Assembly (NCBI GenBank): GCA_903921945.1 | Contig: CAIXSC010000313.1 | Location: 1 to 14,456 of the forward strand | Origin: an uncultured Planctomycetaceae bacterium | Lineage (GTDB): Bacteria; Planctomycetota; Planctomycetia; Pirellulales; Pirellulaceae | Direction: 5' to 3' | Length of the DNA stretch: 14,456 nt | Shown here: piece by piece, positions 7,792 through 14,456 of the stretch | Numbering within the stretch: the stretch's first letter is position 1 | How the letters are laid out: the number at the start of each line of letters is the position of its first letter | Translations under genes and position numbers: made by a program | Notes under the pieces: model-generated | Database searches by the model: none | What the model was told of the DNA's origin: nothing | What the model saw: only the letters and a program-made list of their open reading frames with translations

Positions 7792-9252
7792 ATGTCGCAT
7801 CGTTTCACTCGCGGCGCGTTTTCGCCTTGCCAATCGTTTTCGCCTTGCCAAACCATTTCGCCTTGCCAAACCATTTCGCCTTGCCGAGCGGTTTCGCCAT
7901 CCGCGGCTTGGTTTGCGTCGATGGTGTTTGCAGCGTGCTGCGCCGCGGCGGGCATGTGGATGACGACGATGCCCGCAGTGGCCGCCGAGTCGGCGGATTG
8001 GCCCCAGTGGCGTGGGCCGGGTGGCCAGGGGCACGCGCCGGCCGCGTCGGATTTGGCGGTCACGTGGAGCGATCCGGAGAACATCGTTTGGAAGACGGCG
8101 ATTCCCGGACGCGGCTGGTCATCGCCGGTGATGGACGCCAAAACGTTGTGGATGACCACGGCGGTCGAGACGCCGCTGACGGCGGAAGAGCAAAAGTCGC
8201 CGGCCGCTGGCAAAGCGGCGATGGCCCAGACGAAGGCTCGTCGCGTCGATCTGCGGGCGATTGGTGTCGACCGCGAGTCGGGCAAGGTGGTGGCCGACAT
8301 CGAGCTGTTCCAGGTGACCAATCCTGATCCGATCCACGCGTTGAATTCATTCGCGTCGCCGACCCCGTTGCTCGAAGACGGCAAGCTGTACTGCCACTTC
8401 GGGACGAACGGCACCGCCTGCGTCGACACCGCGACGAAGGCGATTGCCTGGAAGAACGTCGACCTGCGGCTCAAGCATGAAAACGGGCCGGGCAGCACGC
8501 CGGTCTTGTTCAAGGACTCGTTGATTGTCCACTGCGACGGCAGCGATGTGCAGTTCCTGGCGGCAATGGACAAGCACTCGGGCAAGGTCGCTTGGCGCAC
8601 TCCGCGCAGCGGCGCGTTGAAGTCCGACCCGCAGTTGAAGAAGGCGTACGGCACGCCGCTCCTTCTCGAGATCGAAGGCCGGCAGGTACTGATCTCGACG
8701 GGCGCCGATTGGCTGTACGGCTACGATCCGGCGACCGGCCGCGAGCTCTGGAAGCTCAACTACGGCGTCCTCGGCTTCTCGGTGGTGCCGCGTCCCGTGG
8801 CGGCTCATGGCTTGCTTTACATGAGCACCAGCTTCATGCAGCCGGAAGTGCTGGCCGTGCGTTTGGGGGATGGCGCGACGACGCCGGAGATCGCATGGCG
8901 GGCCAAAAAGGGGGCTCCGCAAATGCCGTCGCCGCTGGTCGTCGGCGACGAACTGTACCTGGTCAGCGACAAGGGCGTCGCGACATGCATGGATGCGAAG
9001 TCGGGCGAGGTTCACTGGAGCGAGCGGTTGGGCGGCAATTTCTGCTCGTCGCCGCTGTTCGCCGACGGACGCATTTATGTGGGCAACCGCGAAGGCGACA
9101 TGTTCGTGCTGGCGCCCGGCAAAAAACTGGAAATCCTGGCGACGAACAAAGTCGACGGCGCGATGATGGCCAGTCCGGCGGCCGTCGGTCGGTCACTCTT
9201 CGTCCGCACGGATCGGACGCTGTACCGGATTGAAAAACGGGGCGCCAAGTAG
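7792..9252 (+). CDS. Exported PQQ-like beta-propeller repeat protein
   Basis: 486 residues. The ATG at 7792 has a GGAG Shine-Dalgarno (7782-7785) six nt upstream. Residues 10-36 are hexapeptide repeats of FSPCQ(S/T) type encoded by a DNA tandem repeat. A hydrophobic segment (about 39-60) then ends in AVAAES, a likely signal peptidase site near residue 65. The mature part opens with DWPQWRGPGGQG (69-80) and continues with IVWKTAIPGRGWSSPV (98-113), hallmarks of a large planctomycete family of PQQ_2/quinoprotein-dehydrogenase-like propellers. Propeller-blade-like strands recur to the end (for example YGYDPATGRELWKL at 309-322, TCMDAKSGEVHWS at 398-410). Most such proteins lack shown enzyme activity, and I see no clear PQQ or heme site, so a dehydrogenase function is not claimed. 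It probably acts in the periplasm or paryphoplasm. It precedes a sugar importer by 126 nt, so a link to carbohydrate use is possible. An ATG at 7921 is a weaker alternative start. Confidence 0.88.
   Translation: MSHRFTRGAFSPCQSFSPCQTISPCQTISPCRAVSPSAAWFASMVFAACCAAAGMWMTTMPAVAAESADWPQWRGPGGQGHAPAASDLAVTWSDPENIVWKTAIPGRGWSSPVMDAKTLWMTTAVETPLTAEEQKSPAAGKAAMAQTKARRVDLRAIGVDRESGKVVADIELFQVTNPDPIHALNSFASPTPLLEDGKLYCHFGTNGTACVDTATKAIAWKNVDLRLKHENGPGSTPVLFKDSLIVHCDGSDVQFLAAMDKHSGKVAWRTPRSGALKSDPQLKKAYGTPLLLEIEGRQVLISTGADWLYGYDPATGRELWKLNYGVLGFSVVPRPVAAHGLLYMSTSFMQPEVLAVRLGDGATTPEIAWRAKKGAPQMPSPLVVGDELYLVSDKGVATCMDAKSGEVHWSERLGGNFCSSPLFADGRIYVGNREGDMFVLAPGKKLEILATNKVDGAMMASPAAVGRSLFVRTDRTLYRIEKRGAK
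7819..7899 (+). repeat. In-frame 18-bp tandem repeat (four units plus a partial fifth)
   Basis: Units start at 7819, 7837, 7855 and 7873, with a partial one at 7891. All four full units share the core TTTCGCCTTGCC; units 2 and 3 differ at one base only. The period is a multiple of three, so each unit encodes a hexapeptide: FSPCQS, FSPCQT, ISPCQT, ISPCRA, then VSP. It lies before the hydrophobic part of the signal peptide, where length changes should be tolerated. Near-identity of units 2 and 3 suggests recent duplication by slippage. Confidence 0.92.
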
Positions 9253-9281
9253 CCGTCTGTCGCGCCTTGGTGAAATCCAAC

Positions 9282-9303
9282 CGCCGGTAGCCTTGTGCCG
9301 GCG
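9282..9303 (+). terminator. Hairpin after the propeller gene, possible weak terminator
   Basis: CGCCGG (9282-9287) pairs with CCGGCG (9298-9303), extended inward by a T-G wobble and an A-T pair to leave a 6-nt loop. It begins 30 nt after the stop at 9252. No T-run follows, so it does not fit a classical intrinsic terminator; it could stabilise the 3' end or be a chance GC palindrome. A weak promoter-like pair, TTGTGC (9293-9298) and TAATAT (9317-9322) with 18-nt spacing, overlaps it and could serve the downstream binding-protein gene. Confidence 0.25.
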
Positions 9304-9378
9304 CGGAGGGCGGAACTAATATTCTGGGCGACCTATTGTCGTCTTTCTCCTCCTTCCTCGTTCCCAAGGGTCGAGATC

Positions 9379-10554
9379 GTGTCACTGCGCGTATTCGGTT
9401 GTCGCCTTGTATTTGGGCTTGGCGTGCTCGCCATGGTCGGTTTAGCGGGTTGCGGAGGCGGGGCTGGTCCGGACGCCGCCAAGCCGGGTAGCACCGGCGA
9501 GGCCGCATCCGCCTCGAACTCGGGTGCCGGTGACACGGCTCCCGCGGATAAGGGAGCAGGGGACAAGGGAGCAGGGGAAAAGGGTGGAGCCGCCATCAAG
9601 ACAGCGGCTGGAAAGCGGCCACGCGTCGCCTACGTCACCAACGGTGTCGCGTCGTTCTGGACGATCGCTCAGAAGGGGGCCGAGGCGGCCGGACGCGACC
9701 TCGATTGCGATGTCGATGTCAAAATGCCCACCGCGGACAGCGCCGTCGCGAACCAAAAACGGATCTTGGAAGAGCTGATCAGCGCCGGGACCGACGGGAT
9801 CGCGGTCAGCCCGATCGATCCCGACAACCAAACCGAAATCCTCAATACGGTTGCCGACGCGACCAATTTGATCACCCACGACGCCGACGCGCCGAAGAGC
9901 AAACGCCTCGCGTACATCGGCATGGACAATTACTTGGCCGGCCGCATGTGCGGCCAGTTGGTCAAGGAAGCGATGCCGGAAGGCGGCTCGCTGATGATCT
10001 TCGTCGGCCGCTTGGAGCAGCTGAACGCGAAGCTTCGCCGCCAGGGATTAATCGACGAACTGCTCGATCGCTCCATCGACAACACTCGCTATGACGCGCC
10101 GGGTGAAGTCATCAAGGGCGAAAAATACACCATCCTCGACACCCGCACCGACAACTTCGATTTCGCCGCTGCCAAGGCGCTCGCCGAAGACGCGATCGCC
10201 AAACACGATGACCTGGGCTGCATGGTCGGGCTGTTCGCCTACAACCCGCCCTACATCCTCGAAGCGCTCACGCAAGCGAACAAGCTCGGCAAGATCAAAG
10301 TCGTGGCGTTCGACGAGGACGACAAGACGTTGCAAGCGATCCTCGACGGCCACTGCTTTGGCACGGTCGTTCAGAATCCGTACCAATACGGCTATCAATC
10401 GGTGAAAATGCTGCAAGCGATGGCCCGCGGCGACAAGTCCGCGCTCCCCGCCGACGGCTTCATGAACATCGACGCGAGAAAGATCGTCAAGGCGAACGCC
10501 GCCGAATTCTGGGACGAGCTCAAGAAGCTAACGCAACCCGGCGAAGCGAAATAG
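9379..10554 (+). CDS. Sugar ABC transporter substrate-binding lipoprotein (RbsB-like, Peripla_BP_4)
   Basis: 391 residues from a GTG at 9379, chosen because AAGGG (9366-9370) lies 8 nt upstream and the reading starts directly with a lipoprotein signal peptide; the frame is also open to an ATG at 9295, which adds 28 residues before that signal. The signal ends in lipobox LAGC with C25 as the lipidated cysteine. Residues 26-78 are a flexible Gly/Ala/Lys linker containing DKGAG repeats. From about 80 it is a type I periplasmic binding fold: RVAYVTNGVASFWT (82-95), GTDGIAVSPIDPDN (137-150), YIGMDNYLAGRMCGQL (179-194), VVAFDED (308-314), VVQNPYQYGYQSV (330-342). Counterparts of RbsB ligand residues appear at N289, D312 and Q332. 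The RbsB DR pair is replaced by D168-A169, so the ligand is probably not ribose. It should deliver ligand to the ATPase and permease encoded downstream. The substrate is unknown. Confidence 0.92.
   Translation: MSLRVFGCRLVFGLGVLAMVGLAGCGGGAGPDAAKPGSTGEAASASNSGAGDTAPADKGAGDKGAGEKGGAAIKTAAGKRPRVAYVTNGVASFWTIAQKGAEAAGRDLDCDVDVKMPTADSAVANQKRILEELISAGTDGIAVSPIDPDNQTEILNTVADATNLITHDADAPKSKRLAYIGMDNYLAGRMCGQLVKEAMPEGGSLMIFVGRLEQLNAKLRRQGLIDELLDRSIDNTRYDAPGEVIKGEKYTILDTRTDNFDFAAAKALAEDAIAKHDDLGCMVGLFAYNPPYILEALTQANKLGKIKVVAFDEDDKTLQAILDGHCFGTVVQNPYQYGYQSVKMLQAMARGDKSALPADGFMNIDARKIVKANAAEFWDELKKLTQPGEAK
9547..9591 (+). repeat. 15-bp tandem repeat in the lipoprotein linker
   Basis: Three units begin at 9547, 9562 and 9577. 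The first two differ by one base (GATAAGGGAGCAGGG and GACAAGGGAGCAGGG); the third has diverged. In frame they encode DKGAG, DKGAG and EKGGA (residues 57-71) in the flexible stretch between the lipidated cysteine and the binding domain, so unit number could set the tether length. Confidence 0.8.
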
Positions 10555-10576
10555 CGGCTAAGTGGATTCGGAATTC

Positions 10577-10667
10577 GGGACTCGCCGTTTCTGGGGTGCC
10601 GGGATTTAGGACGCAGGGATTCAGGACGTAGGCTTTAGGGACGCGCCGTTTCAGGAGTGCCGGGATT
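10577..10667 (+). repeat. Degenerate direct repeat, two 30-bp copies 61 bp apart
   Basis: Copies at 10577-10606 and 10638-10667 agree at 27 of 30 positions (mismatches at unit positions 6, 16 and 19). Both start with GGGAC and end with GTGCCGGGATT. The DNA between them carries shorter related phrases (AGGGATTCAGG, TTTAGGGACG). This could be a decayed intergenic repeat family rather than a binding-site pair. Confidence 0.7.
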
Positions 10668-10781
10668 CGGGGCGCGGATTGAAGATTGCGGGCGTGGTCG
10701 GGATGGATGGGAGAAATCTGGAATCCCGCTGGCAATTGGGGATTGAGCGGATGGGACGCCTCCAAGGGTTGCCCTCCGCCT

Positions 10782-10815
10782 AGCGGGCCAGATTCTTAAC
10801 TGGTTTTGACCCGCT
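10782..10815 (+). promoter_or_regulatory. Nested hairpin with bulge in the importer spacer
   Basis: AGCGGG (10782-10787) pairs with CCCGCT (10810-10815), and inside it CCAG (10788-10791) pairs with CTGG (10800-10803). That makes ten base pairs with an 8-nt AT-rich loop (10792-10799) and a one-sided 6-nt TTTTGA bulge. A competing small hairpin, CCGC (10776-10779) with GCGG (10783-10786), uses the same bases. No T-run follows. It could be an RNA processing or stability element between binding protein and ATPase genes, a repeat remnant, or chance; the function is inferred only from position. Confidence 0.35.
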
Positions 10816-11029
10816 GAGTTTCACCAACGACGGTCCGTCATCCCGCTAATCCCTCCACAAAATCCTCGAACGCAACCTTCAAAACCGGTCATCCCCGAAA
10901 ACCACGCGCTAAACACGGTCCACCAACCTTCCCCCCGCACCTCCACTCCCGCAACCGGCGCCCGCGCCGAAACACCCGAAATCTGCAACCCGGATTCGAA
11001 ACCTTTCTTCGCCCTCTCGAAAGTTCCGC

Positions 11030-12541
11030 ATGTCCGCGCCGCTCCTGGAAGTTTGCCGAGTGACCAAAAGGTTTCCCGGTGTGGTGGCGATTGACGGCGT
11101 GAGCCTGGAACTGCGGGCCGGCGAGGTGGTGGGGATTTTGGGCGAAAACGGTGCGGGCAAGAGCACCCTGATGAAGATCCTCGCCGGCGTGCAGCAGCCG
11201 GACGAGGGTGAACTGCGGATGGACGGCATCCGTGTGCAGATCGATTCCGTCCGGTCGGCGATCGACCGGGGAATCGCGCTCATCCACCAAGAGCTGAATT
11301 TGGCGGACAACTTGGATGTGGGCGCCAATGTGTTTCTGGGCCGGGAACCGCGGCGATTGGGCCTGATCGATCGCCGCCGCATCGACTCGCAGACGCGGCA
11401 GTTTCTGTCCCGTGTCGGCTTGGATGTCGACCCGCGCACGCCCACTGCTTCGCTGGCGATCGGTCAGCAGCAGTTGGTCGAGATCGCCAAGGCGTTGTCG
11501 GCGAACGCGCGGGTGTTGATCATGGACGAGCCGACATCCAGCTTGTCGTCGCATGAGGCGGCGCGGCTTTTTGAAGTCGTCAAGGATTTGCGTTCCAAGG
11601 GTGTCTGTATCGTTTATATTTCGCACCGACTGGGCGAAGTGAAAGAGCTGGCCGATCGCGTGGTGGTGCTGCGGGACGGACGCAACGCGGGCGGCTTGAC
11701 CCGCGACGAAATCACGCACGACGCGATGGTGCGGCTGATGGTGGGCCGCGACCTGTCGCAGTTTTACGCGCACACACCGCATCCACCCGGCGCTGTGGTG
11801 CTGGAAGTCGAAGGGTTGCGCACGGCGACTTGGCCAAGCGAACCACTCGATTTCCATTTGCGGGAGGGCGAGATTGTCGGCGTCGCTGGTCTGGTCGGCG
11901 CGGGCCGCACGGAAATGCTCCGCGCCCTGTTCGGCATTGATCGGCGAGCGGGTGGAACGGTGCGTGTCAGCGGCCACCCGCTGCGGTTGGAAACGCCGCA
12001 CGACGCGATTCGCGCCGGTATCGCCTTGGTTCCGGAAGACCGCAAGCAACAGGGACTCGTGCTGGAAATGGCGGTGCGGGAGAACATTGGCTTGGCCGGT
12101 CTGCTGCGCAACCGACGCGCTGGCGGCCTCTTGAATTTCGCCACCGAGCGACGGGACACGGTGGAGATGATCCGCAAGCTGAAGATCAAAACACCGCATG
12201 CGGAACAGGTCGTGCAATACCTGTCGGGCGGCAACCAGCAAAAGGTAGTGCTCGGCAAGTGGCTCGCGCTTTCGCCCCGCGTGCTGTTGCTCGACGAGCC
12301 GACCCGCGGCATCGACATCGGCGCCAAGCAGGATATTTACTCGCTGATGGAAGAGTTGGCGGCGCGGGGGGTGGCCATCCTGTTCGTGTCGAGCGAAATG
12401 GAAGAGATCCTTGGTATGTCCGATCGGACGCTGGTGCTGCACGAGGGACGACTGGCCGGCGAACTGCGCCGCGACCAGCTTTCCGAGGAAGCGGTAATGC
12501 ACCTGGCAACCGGTAACACAAGACAGTTGGTTCGCGTATGA
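11030..12541 (+). CDS. Sugar ABC transporter ATP-binding protein with two NBDs (RbsA/MglA-type)
   Basis: 503 residues, the usual size for RbsA/MglA ATPases of the CUT2 family. NBD1: Walker A GENGAGKS (38-45), Q-loop HQELN (86-90), signature region LAIGQQQ (142-148), Walker B LIMDEPTSSLS (163-173) and switch histidine H199. NBD2: modified Walker A GLVGAGRT (287-294), PEDRKQQGLV (335-344), signature LSGGNQQK (398-405), Walker B LLLDEPTRGID (419-429), and Ser at the switch position in VSSEMEE (453-459). A degenerate NBD2 Walker A and switch site are normal for this family. It should power uptake of a monosaccharide-like ligand at the inner face of the cytoplasmic membrane. The ATG at 11030 has only a weak GAAAG upstream. 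Its TGA shares ATGA with the permease start, so the two are translationally coupled. Ligand identity is not readable from this subunit. Confidence 0.96.
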   Translation: MSAPLLEVCRVTKRFPGVVAIDGVSLELRAGEVVGILGENGAGKSTLMKILAGVQQPDEGELRMDGIRVQIDSVRSAIDRGIALIHQELNLADNLDVGANVFLGREPRRLGLIDRRRIDSQTRQFLSRVGLDVDPRTPTASLAIGQQQLVEIAKALSANARVLIMDEPTSSLSSHEAARLFEVVKDLRSKGVCIVYISHRLGEVKELADRVVVLRDGRNAGGLTRDEITHDAMVRLMVGRDLSQFYAHTPHPPGAVVLEVEGLRTATWPSEPLDFHLREGEIVGVAGLVGAGRTEMLRALFGIDRRAGGTVRVSGHPLRLETPHDAIRAGIALVPEDRKQQGLVLEMAVRENIGLAGLLRNRRAGGLLNFATERRDTVEMIRKLKIKTPHAEQVVQYLSGGNQQKVVLGKWLALSPRVLLLDEPTRGIDIGAKQDIYSLMEELAARGVAILFVSSEMEEILGMSDRTLVLHEGRLAGELRRDQLSEEAVMHLATGNTRQLVRV

Positions 12542-14307
12542 AAAAAATCTCGGGCATCCTGTTGTTGCTGGTCTATGTGCTGGTCGCCACGACGCTGCTG
12601 AACGAGCGGTTTGTCGGGGCTTTCAACATGCAGAACATCACTCGCTGGAGTTCGCTCTTCGGCATTCTTGGAATCGGGGTGGCGTTCGTGATTATCACGG
12701 GCGGCATCGATCTGTCGATCGGTTCGGTCGTCGGACTCATCGGCTGCCTGCTGCCGATGATGCTGCTCGGAACCGCGAAATGGCCCCCCGGGACGGTCGC
12801 CAGCGTCACGGCCTACGCGGCCGGCGCGGAACTGCTGGCAGTCGCGGCCGTGATCGGAGTCGGGCGTTGGCGCGCGCGCAGCGATACGGGCGGGGATTAC
12901 CGCGCGCCGATCGGGCTGGCCGTCGCCGGATTGGTGTCGCTCTTGGGCGGTGCGACGGTATCCAAGCTGCCGCTGCCGGGTTGGGTGGCGATTGCCTGCG
13001 TCCTGGCCTGGGTCATGATGGTCGCGCTTCACCTGGGATTGGCTCATGGATTGCTTGTGACCCGCGCGCGGCTGCAGCCGTTCGTCGTGACGCTGTGCGG
13101 GTTGCTCATCTATCGCGGACTCGCTCGTTGGATCACCGACGATCAGACCCAAGGCTTCGGCACCGCGTACGACGATTCGCTGCGTCTGATCGCGACCGGC
13201 AAGCCTTGCTACGTAGCGTTTGTGGTGCTGGTCGCCGGAGTGCTCGCGGTGCTGGCGGGAACGTGGACGCTCGTGCGACAACGCGGCGAGGGGACAGGCA
13301 TCGCGAATCGCGGCTTGCCGTGGTTCACAATCATCGCCGGCGCCGCGATCGCGGCCATTGGAGCTGTTCGCTATCTGCCCGACGGAATGCTGTTCGGGCT
13401 ATCGCCAGCCGCCGCGCCGGCCCGTTTGATGGCCTGGATCGGCTGGTTGGTGGCGCCGAGCGTTTTGTGGTTGGGGTTCGTCGCGTTTCGGGCGAGTGGC
13501 CGAGCCATGCTGGGGCCTGTCGTGGCGGCGGTCGTCGCGGGGATGCTGCTGGTTGGTGCCTTGGCGGTAGTGGGGAAGAGCGACGAATGGTTTCCAGGCG
13601 GTCGCGATTGGGCGTCCCGGTGGCGGATGGCCGCTGTGTTCATTTCACTCGGCGCGCTCATGGCCAGCATCGCTTGGTTCGGAAGGAATTCGCTCCGCGC
13701 CGGCAACATCGCCCAAGTGCCGTGCGCCGCTAGTGGCGTAACGGCCGTGATGTGGCTGATGAGCCGCCCGATCGGCAAGAGTTCGCTGGCCGACACGCTG
13801 CTGGGCGAGATGCTCGTGCCCGCTCCGTTCTTTGTGCTGGTGGCAATGGCGGCGGCGGCCGCCGTCTTTCTGAACCTGACGATCTACGGACGATACTTGT
13901 TGGCGTTGGGGCGGAACGAGCAGGCGGCTCGTTACAGCGGGATCAAGACTGATCGGCTGGTGGTGTTGTCGTATGTGATTTGCGGCGGCGCGGCCGGTTT
14001 GGGGGGAATTCTCTTCGCGCTCGATGGGAATTCGGTGCAACCTTCCGGCCAAGGCAACCTTTTCGAACTGTATGCGATCGCGGCGGCGGTGCTGGGCGGC
14101 TGCAGTCTGCGTGGAGGCGAGGGCTCGGTACTGGGCGTCGTGATCGGCGCGACGGTCATGCGGGTGCTCTACAATTCGATCAACATCCTGGGCATTAAAT
14201 CCCAACTCGAATACACGATTATCGGCGTGGTGATTTTGGCTGGTGTGATCGCCGACGAGGCGGTGAAACGGATTACCGCCCGCCGCCGCTCGCAAGAATC
14301 GAAATAG
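12538..14307 (+). CDS. Sugar ABC transporter permease, oversized RbsC/XylH-like
   Basis: 589 residues, against roughly 320 for RbsC and 390 for XylH. The start overlaps the ATPase stop as ATGA. Core family motifs run in order: VAFVIITGGIDLSIGSVVGL (48-67), HGLLVTRARLQPFVVTLCGL (170-189), YGRYLLALGRNEQAARYSGI (450-469), LDGNSVQPSGQGNLFELYAI (495-514) and AAAVLGGCSLRGGEGSVLG (515-533). Extra sequence lies at about 78-143 and 207-425, adding several hydrophobic segments (about 86-108, 124-141, 263-280, 297-317, 323-346, 364-381, 390-408). The second insert falls where XylH also carries an insert, but is much longer. The reading frame is continuous, composition matches the neighbours, and both flanks fit the family, so this is not an assembly or frameshift artefact by eye. 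It should form the membrane channel for the binding protein and ATPase. A basic tail (576-589) ends it. Confidence 0.93.
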   Translation: MKKISGILLLLVYVLVATTLLNERFVGAFNMQNITRWSSLFGILGIGVAFVIITGGIDLSIGSVVGLIGCLLPMMLLGTAKWPPGTVASVTAYAAGAELLAVAAVIGVGRWRARSDTGGDYRAPIGLAVAGLVSLLGGATVSKLPLPGWVAIACVLAWVMMVALHLGLAHGLLVTRARLQPFVVTLCGLLIYRGLARWITDDQTQGFGTAYDDSLRLIATGKPCYVAFVVLVAGVLAVLAGTWTLVRQRGEGTGIANRGLPWFTIIAGAAIAAIGAVRYLPDGMLFGLSPAAAPARLMAWIGWLVAPSVLWLGFVAFRASGRAMLGPVVAAVVAGMLLVGALAVVGKSDEWFPGGRDWASRWRMAAVFISLGALMASIAWFGRNSLRAGNIAQVPCAASGVTAVMWLMSRPIGKSSLADTLLGEMLVPAPFFVLVAMAAAAAVFLNLTIYGRYLLALGRNEQAARYSGIKTDRLVVLSYVICGGAAGLGGILFALDGNSVQPSGQGNLFELYAIAAAVLGGCSLRGGEGSVLGVVIGATVMRVLYNSINILGIKSQLEYTIIGVVILAGVIADEAVKRITARRRSQESK

Positions 14308-14456
14308 CGAGCCCAACGGCCCGCTGACCGGCACAAAAGCGATCGCGAGCGCCGGCCCGGGAAAACGGACCGGCCCACCACGAGCGGGGCTCATGTGGCG
14401 GGCCCGCACCTAGTGATTCCCCGTCGCGTCATTGGCGGGGCGACGGTTGCCGAATC
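14308..14456 (+). other. Intergenic tail with GC-rich hairpins
   Basis: No gene is supported after the permease stop. CCGTCGC (14421-14427) pairs perfectly with GCGACGG (14440-14446) around a 12-nt loop, and GCGGGCCCGC (14398-14407) is a perfect palindrome. Neither is followed by a T-run, so a termination role is only possible. A GTG at 14413 opens a frame to the window edge but has no ribosome site. Confidence 0.35.

Larger units (their letters stand above)
10555..11029 (+). other. 475-nt non-coding spacer inside the sugar importer locus
   Basis: No credible gene is seen here. The left part (about 10561-10690) is a G-rich degenerate repeat built from phrases like GGGATTTAGG and GGGATTCAGG. 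The middle (10776-10815) holds a nested hairpin. The right part (about 10840-10990) is C-rich and G-poor on the plus strand. No good sigma-70 pair was found before the ATPase ATG at 11030; a TTGACC hexamer at 10806-10811 lacks a partner -10. The spacer separates the binding-protein gene from ATPase and permease, so these may be transcribed separately or connected by readthrough. Confidence 0.6.

Noticed and set aside
7725..8654. A 309-codon minus-strand frame with WQGEMV-like repeats.
   Set aside because: The repeats are the complement of the 18-bp tandem repeat, and the rest is antisense to the propeller gene.
10520..10765. An 81-codon minus-strand frame over the importer spacer.
   Set aside because: Its sequence comes from the degenerate DNA repeat (phrases like YVLNPCVLNP), with no ribosome site or recognisable domain.
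10889..12502. A 537-codon open frame on the minus strand.
   Set aside because: It is antisense to the sugar ATPase gene, whose family motifs are unmistakable; composition is typical of a shadow frame.
11030..12541. Degenerate Walker A (GLVGAGRT) and Ser switch residue in the second NBD as a sign of inactivation.
   Set aside because: These changes are normal for NBD2 of RbsA/MglA-type ATPases.
14413..14456. Start of another gene at a GTG near the right edge.
   Set aside because: No Shine-Dalgarno, only 14 codons visible, and the stretch overlaps a GC hairpin; cannot be judged.

Overview
The window looks like chromosomal DNA of a Planctomycetota bacterium (Pirellulales/Gemmatales-like). The clues are high GC, a membrane-anchored Ser/Thr kinase with the planctomycete kinase-TM-TPR layout, a secreted PQQ-like beta-propeller protein opening with the WPQWRGP motif, and a planctomycete-style outer-membrane barrel protein. 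Everything comes from reading the sequence and recalling families; no database search was run. No RNA gene, CRISPR array, transposase or phage gene was seen.

Left half (1-7571), all on the minus strand, read from 7571 towards 1: two half-transporter ABC exporter genes whose ends overlap by 8 nt (7571-5631 and 5638-3752), then a 940-residue kinase with TPR-like repeats (3653-831), then the first 223 codons of an outer-membrane barrel protein that leaves the window (669-1). The two ABC subunits look like a heterodimer: the first has Asp where the catalytic Glu should be, and the second has a changed signature motif. Together these give one canonical and one degenerate ATP site. Gaps of 98 and 161 nt before the last two genes leave it open whether all four are one transcript.

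A 220-nt divergent spacer (7572-7791) separates this from the right half, all on the plus strand. There, an exported PQQ-like propeller protein (7792-9252) is followed by a complete CUT2/ribose-type sugar ABC importer: substrate-binding lipoprotein (9379-10554), double-NBD ATPase (11030-12541) and permease (12538-14307, sharing ATGA with the ATPase gene). A 475-nt spacer with degenerate direct repeats and a nested hairpin splits the importer between binding protein and ATPase.

Most unusual points: the permease is 589 residues, far longer than the roughly 320 of RbsC, because of two inserted blocks rich in membrane segments. The propeller gene starts with an in-frame 18-bp tandem repeat encoding FSPCQ-type hexapeptides ahead of its signal peptide. 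The binding protein lacks the DR motif that RbsB uses for ribose. I see no clear unknown multi-gene system; the expanded permease and its importer are the best candidates for something not well described.
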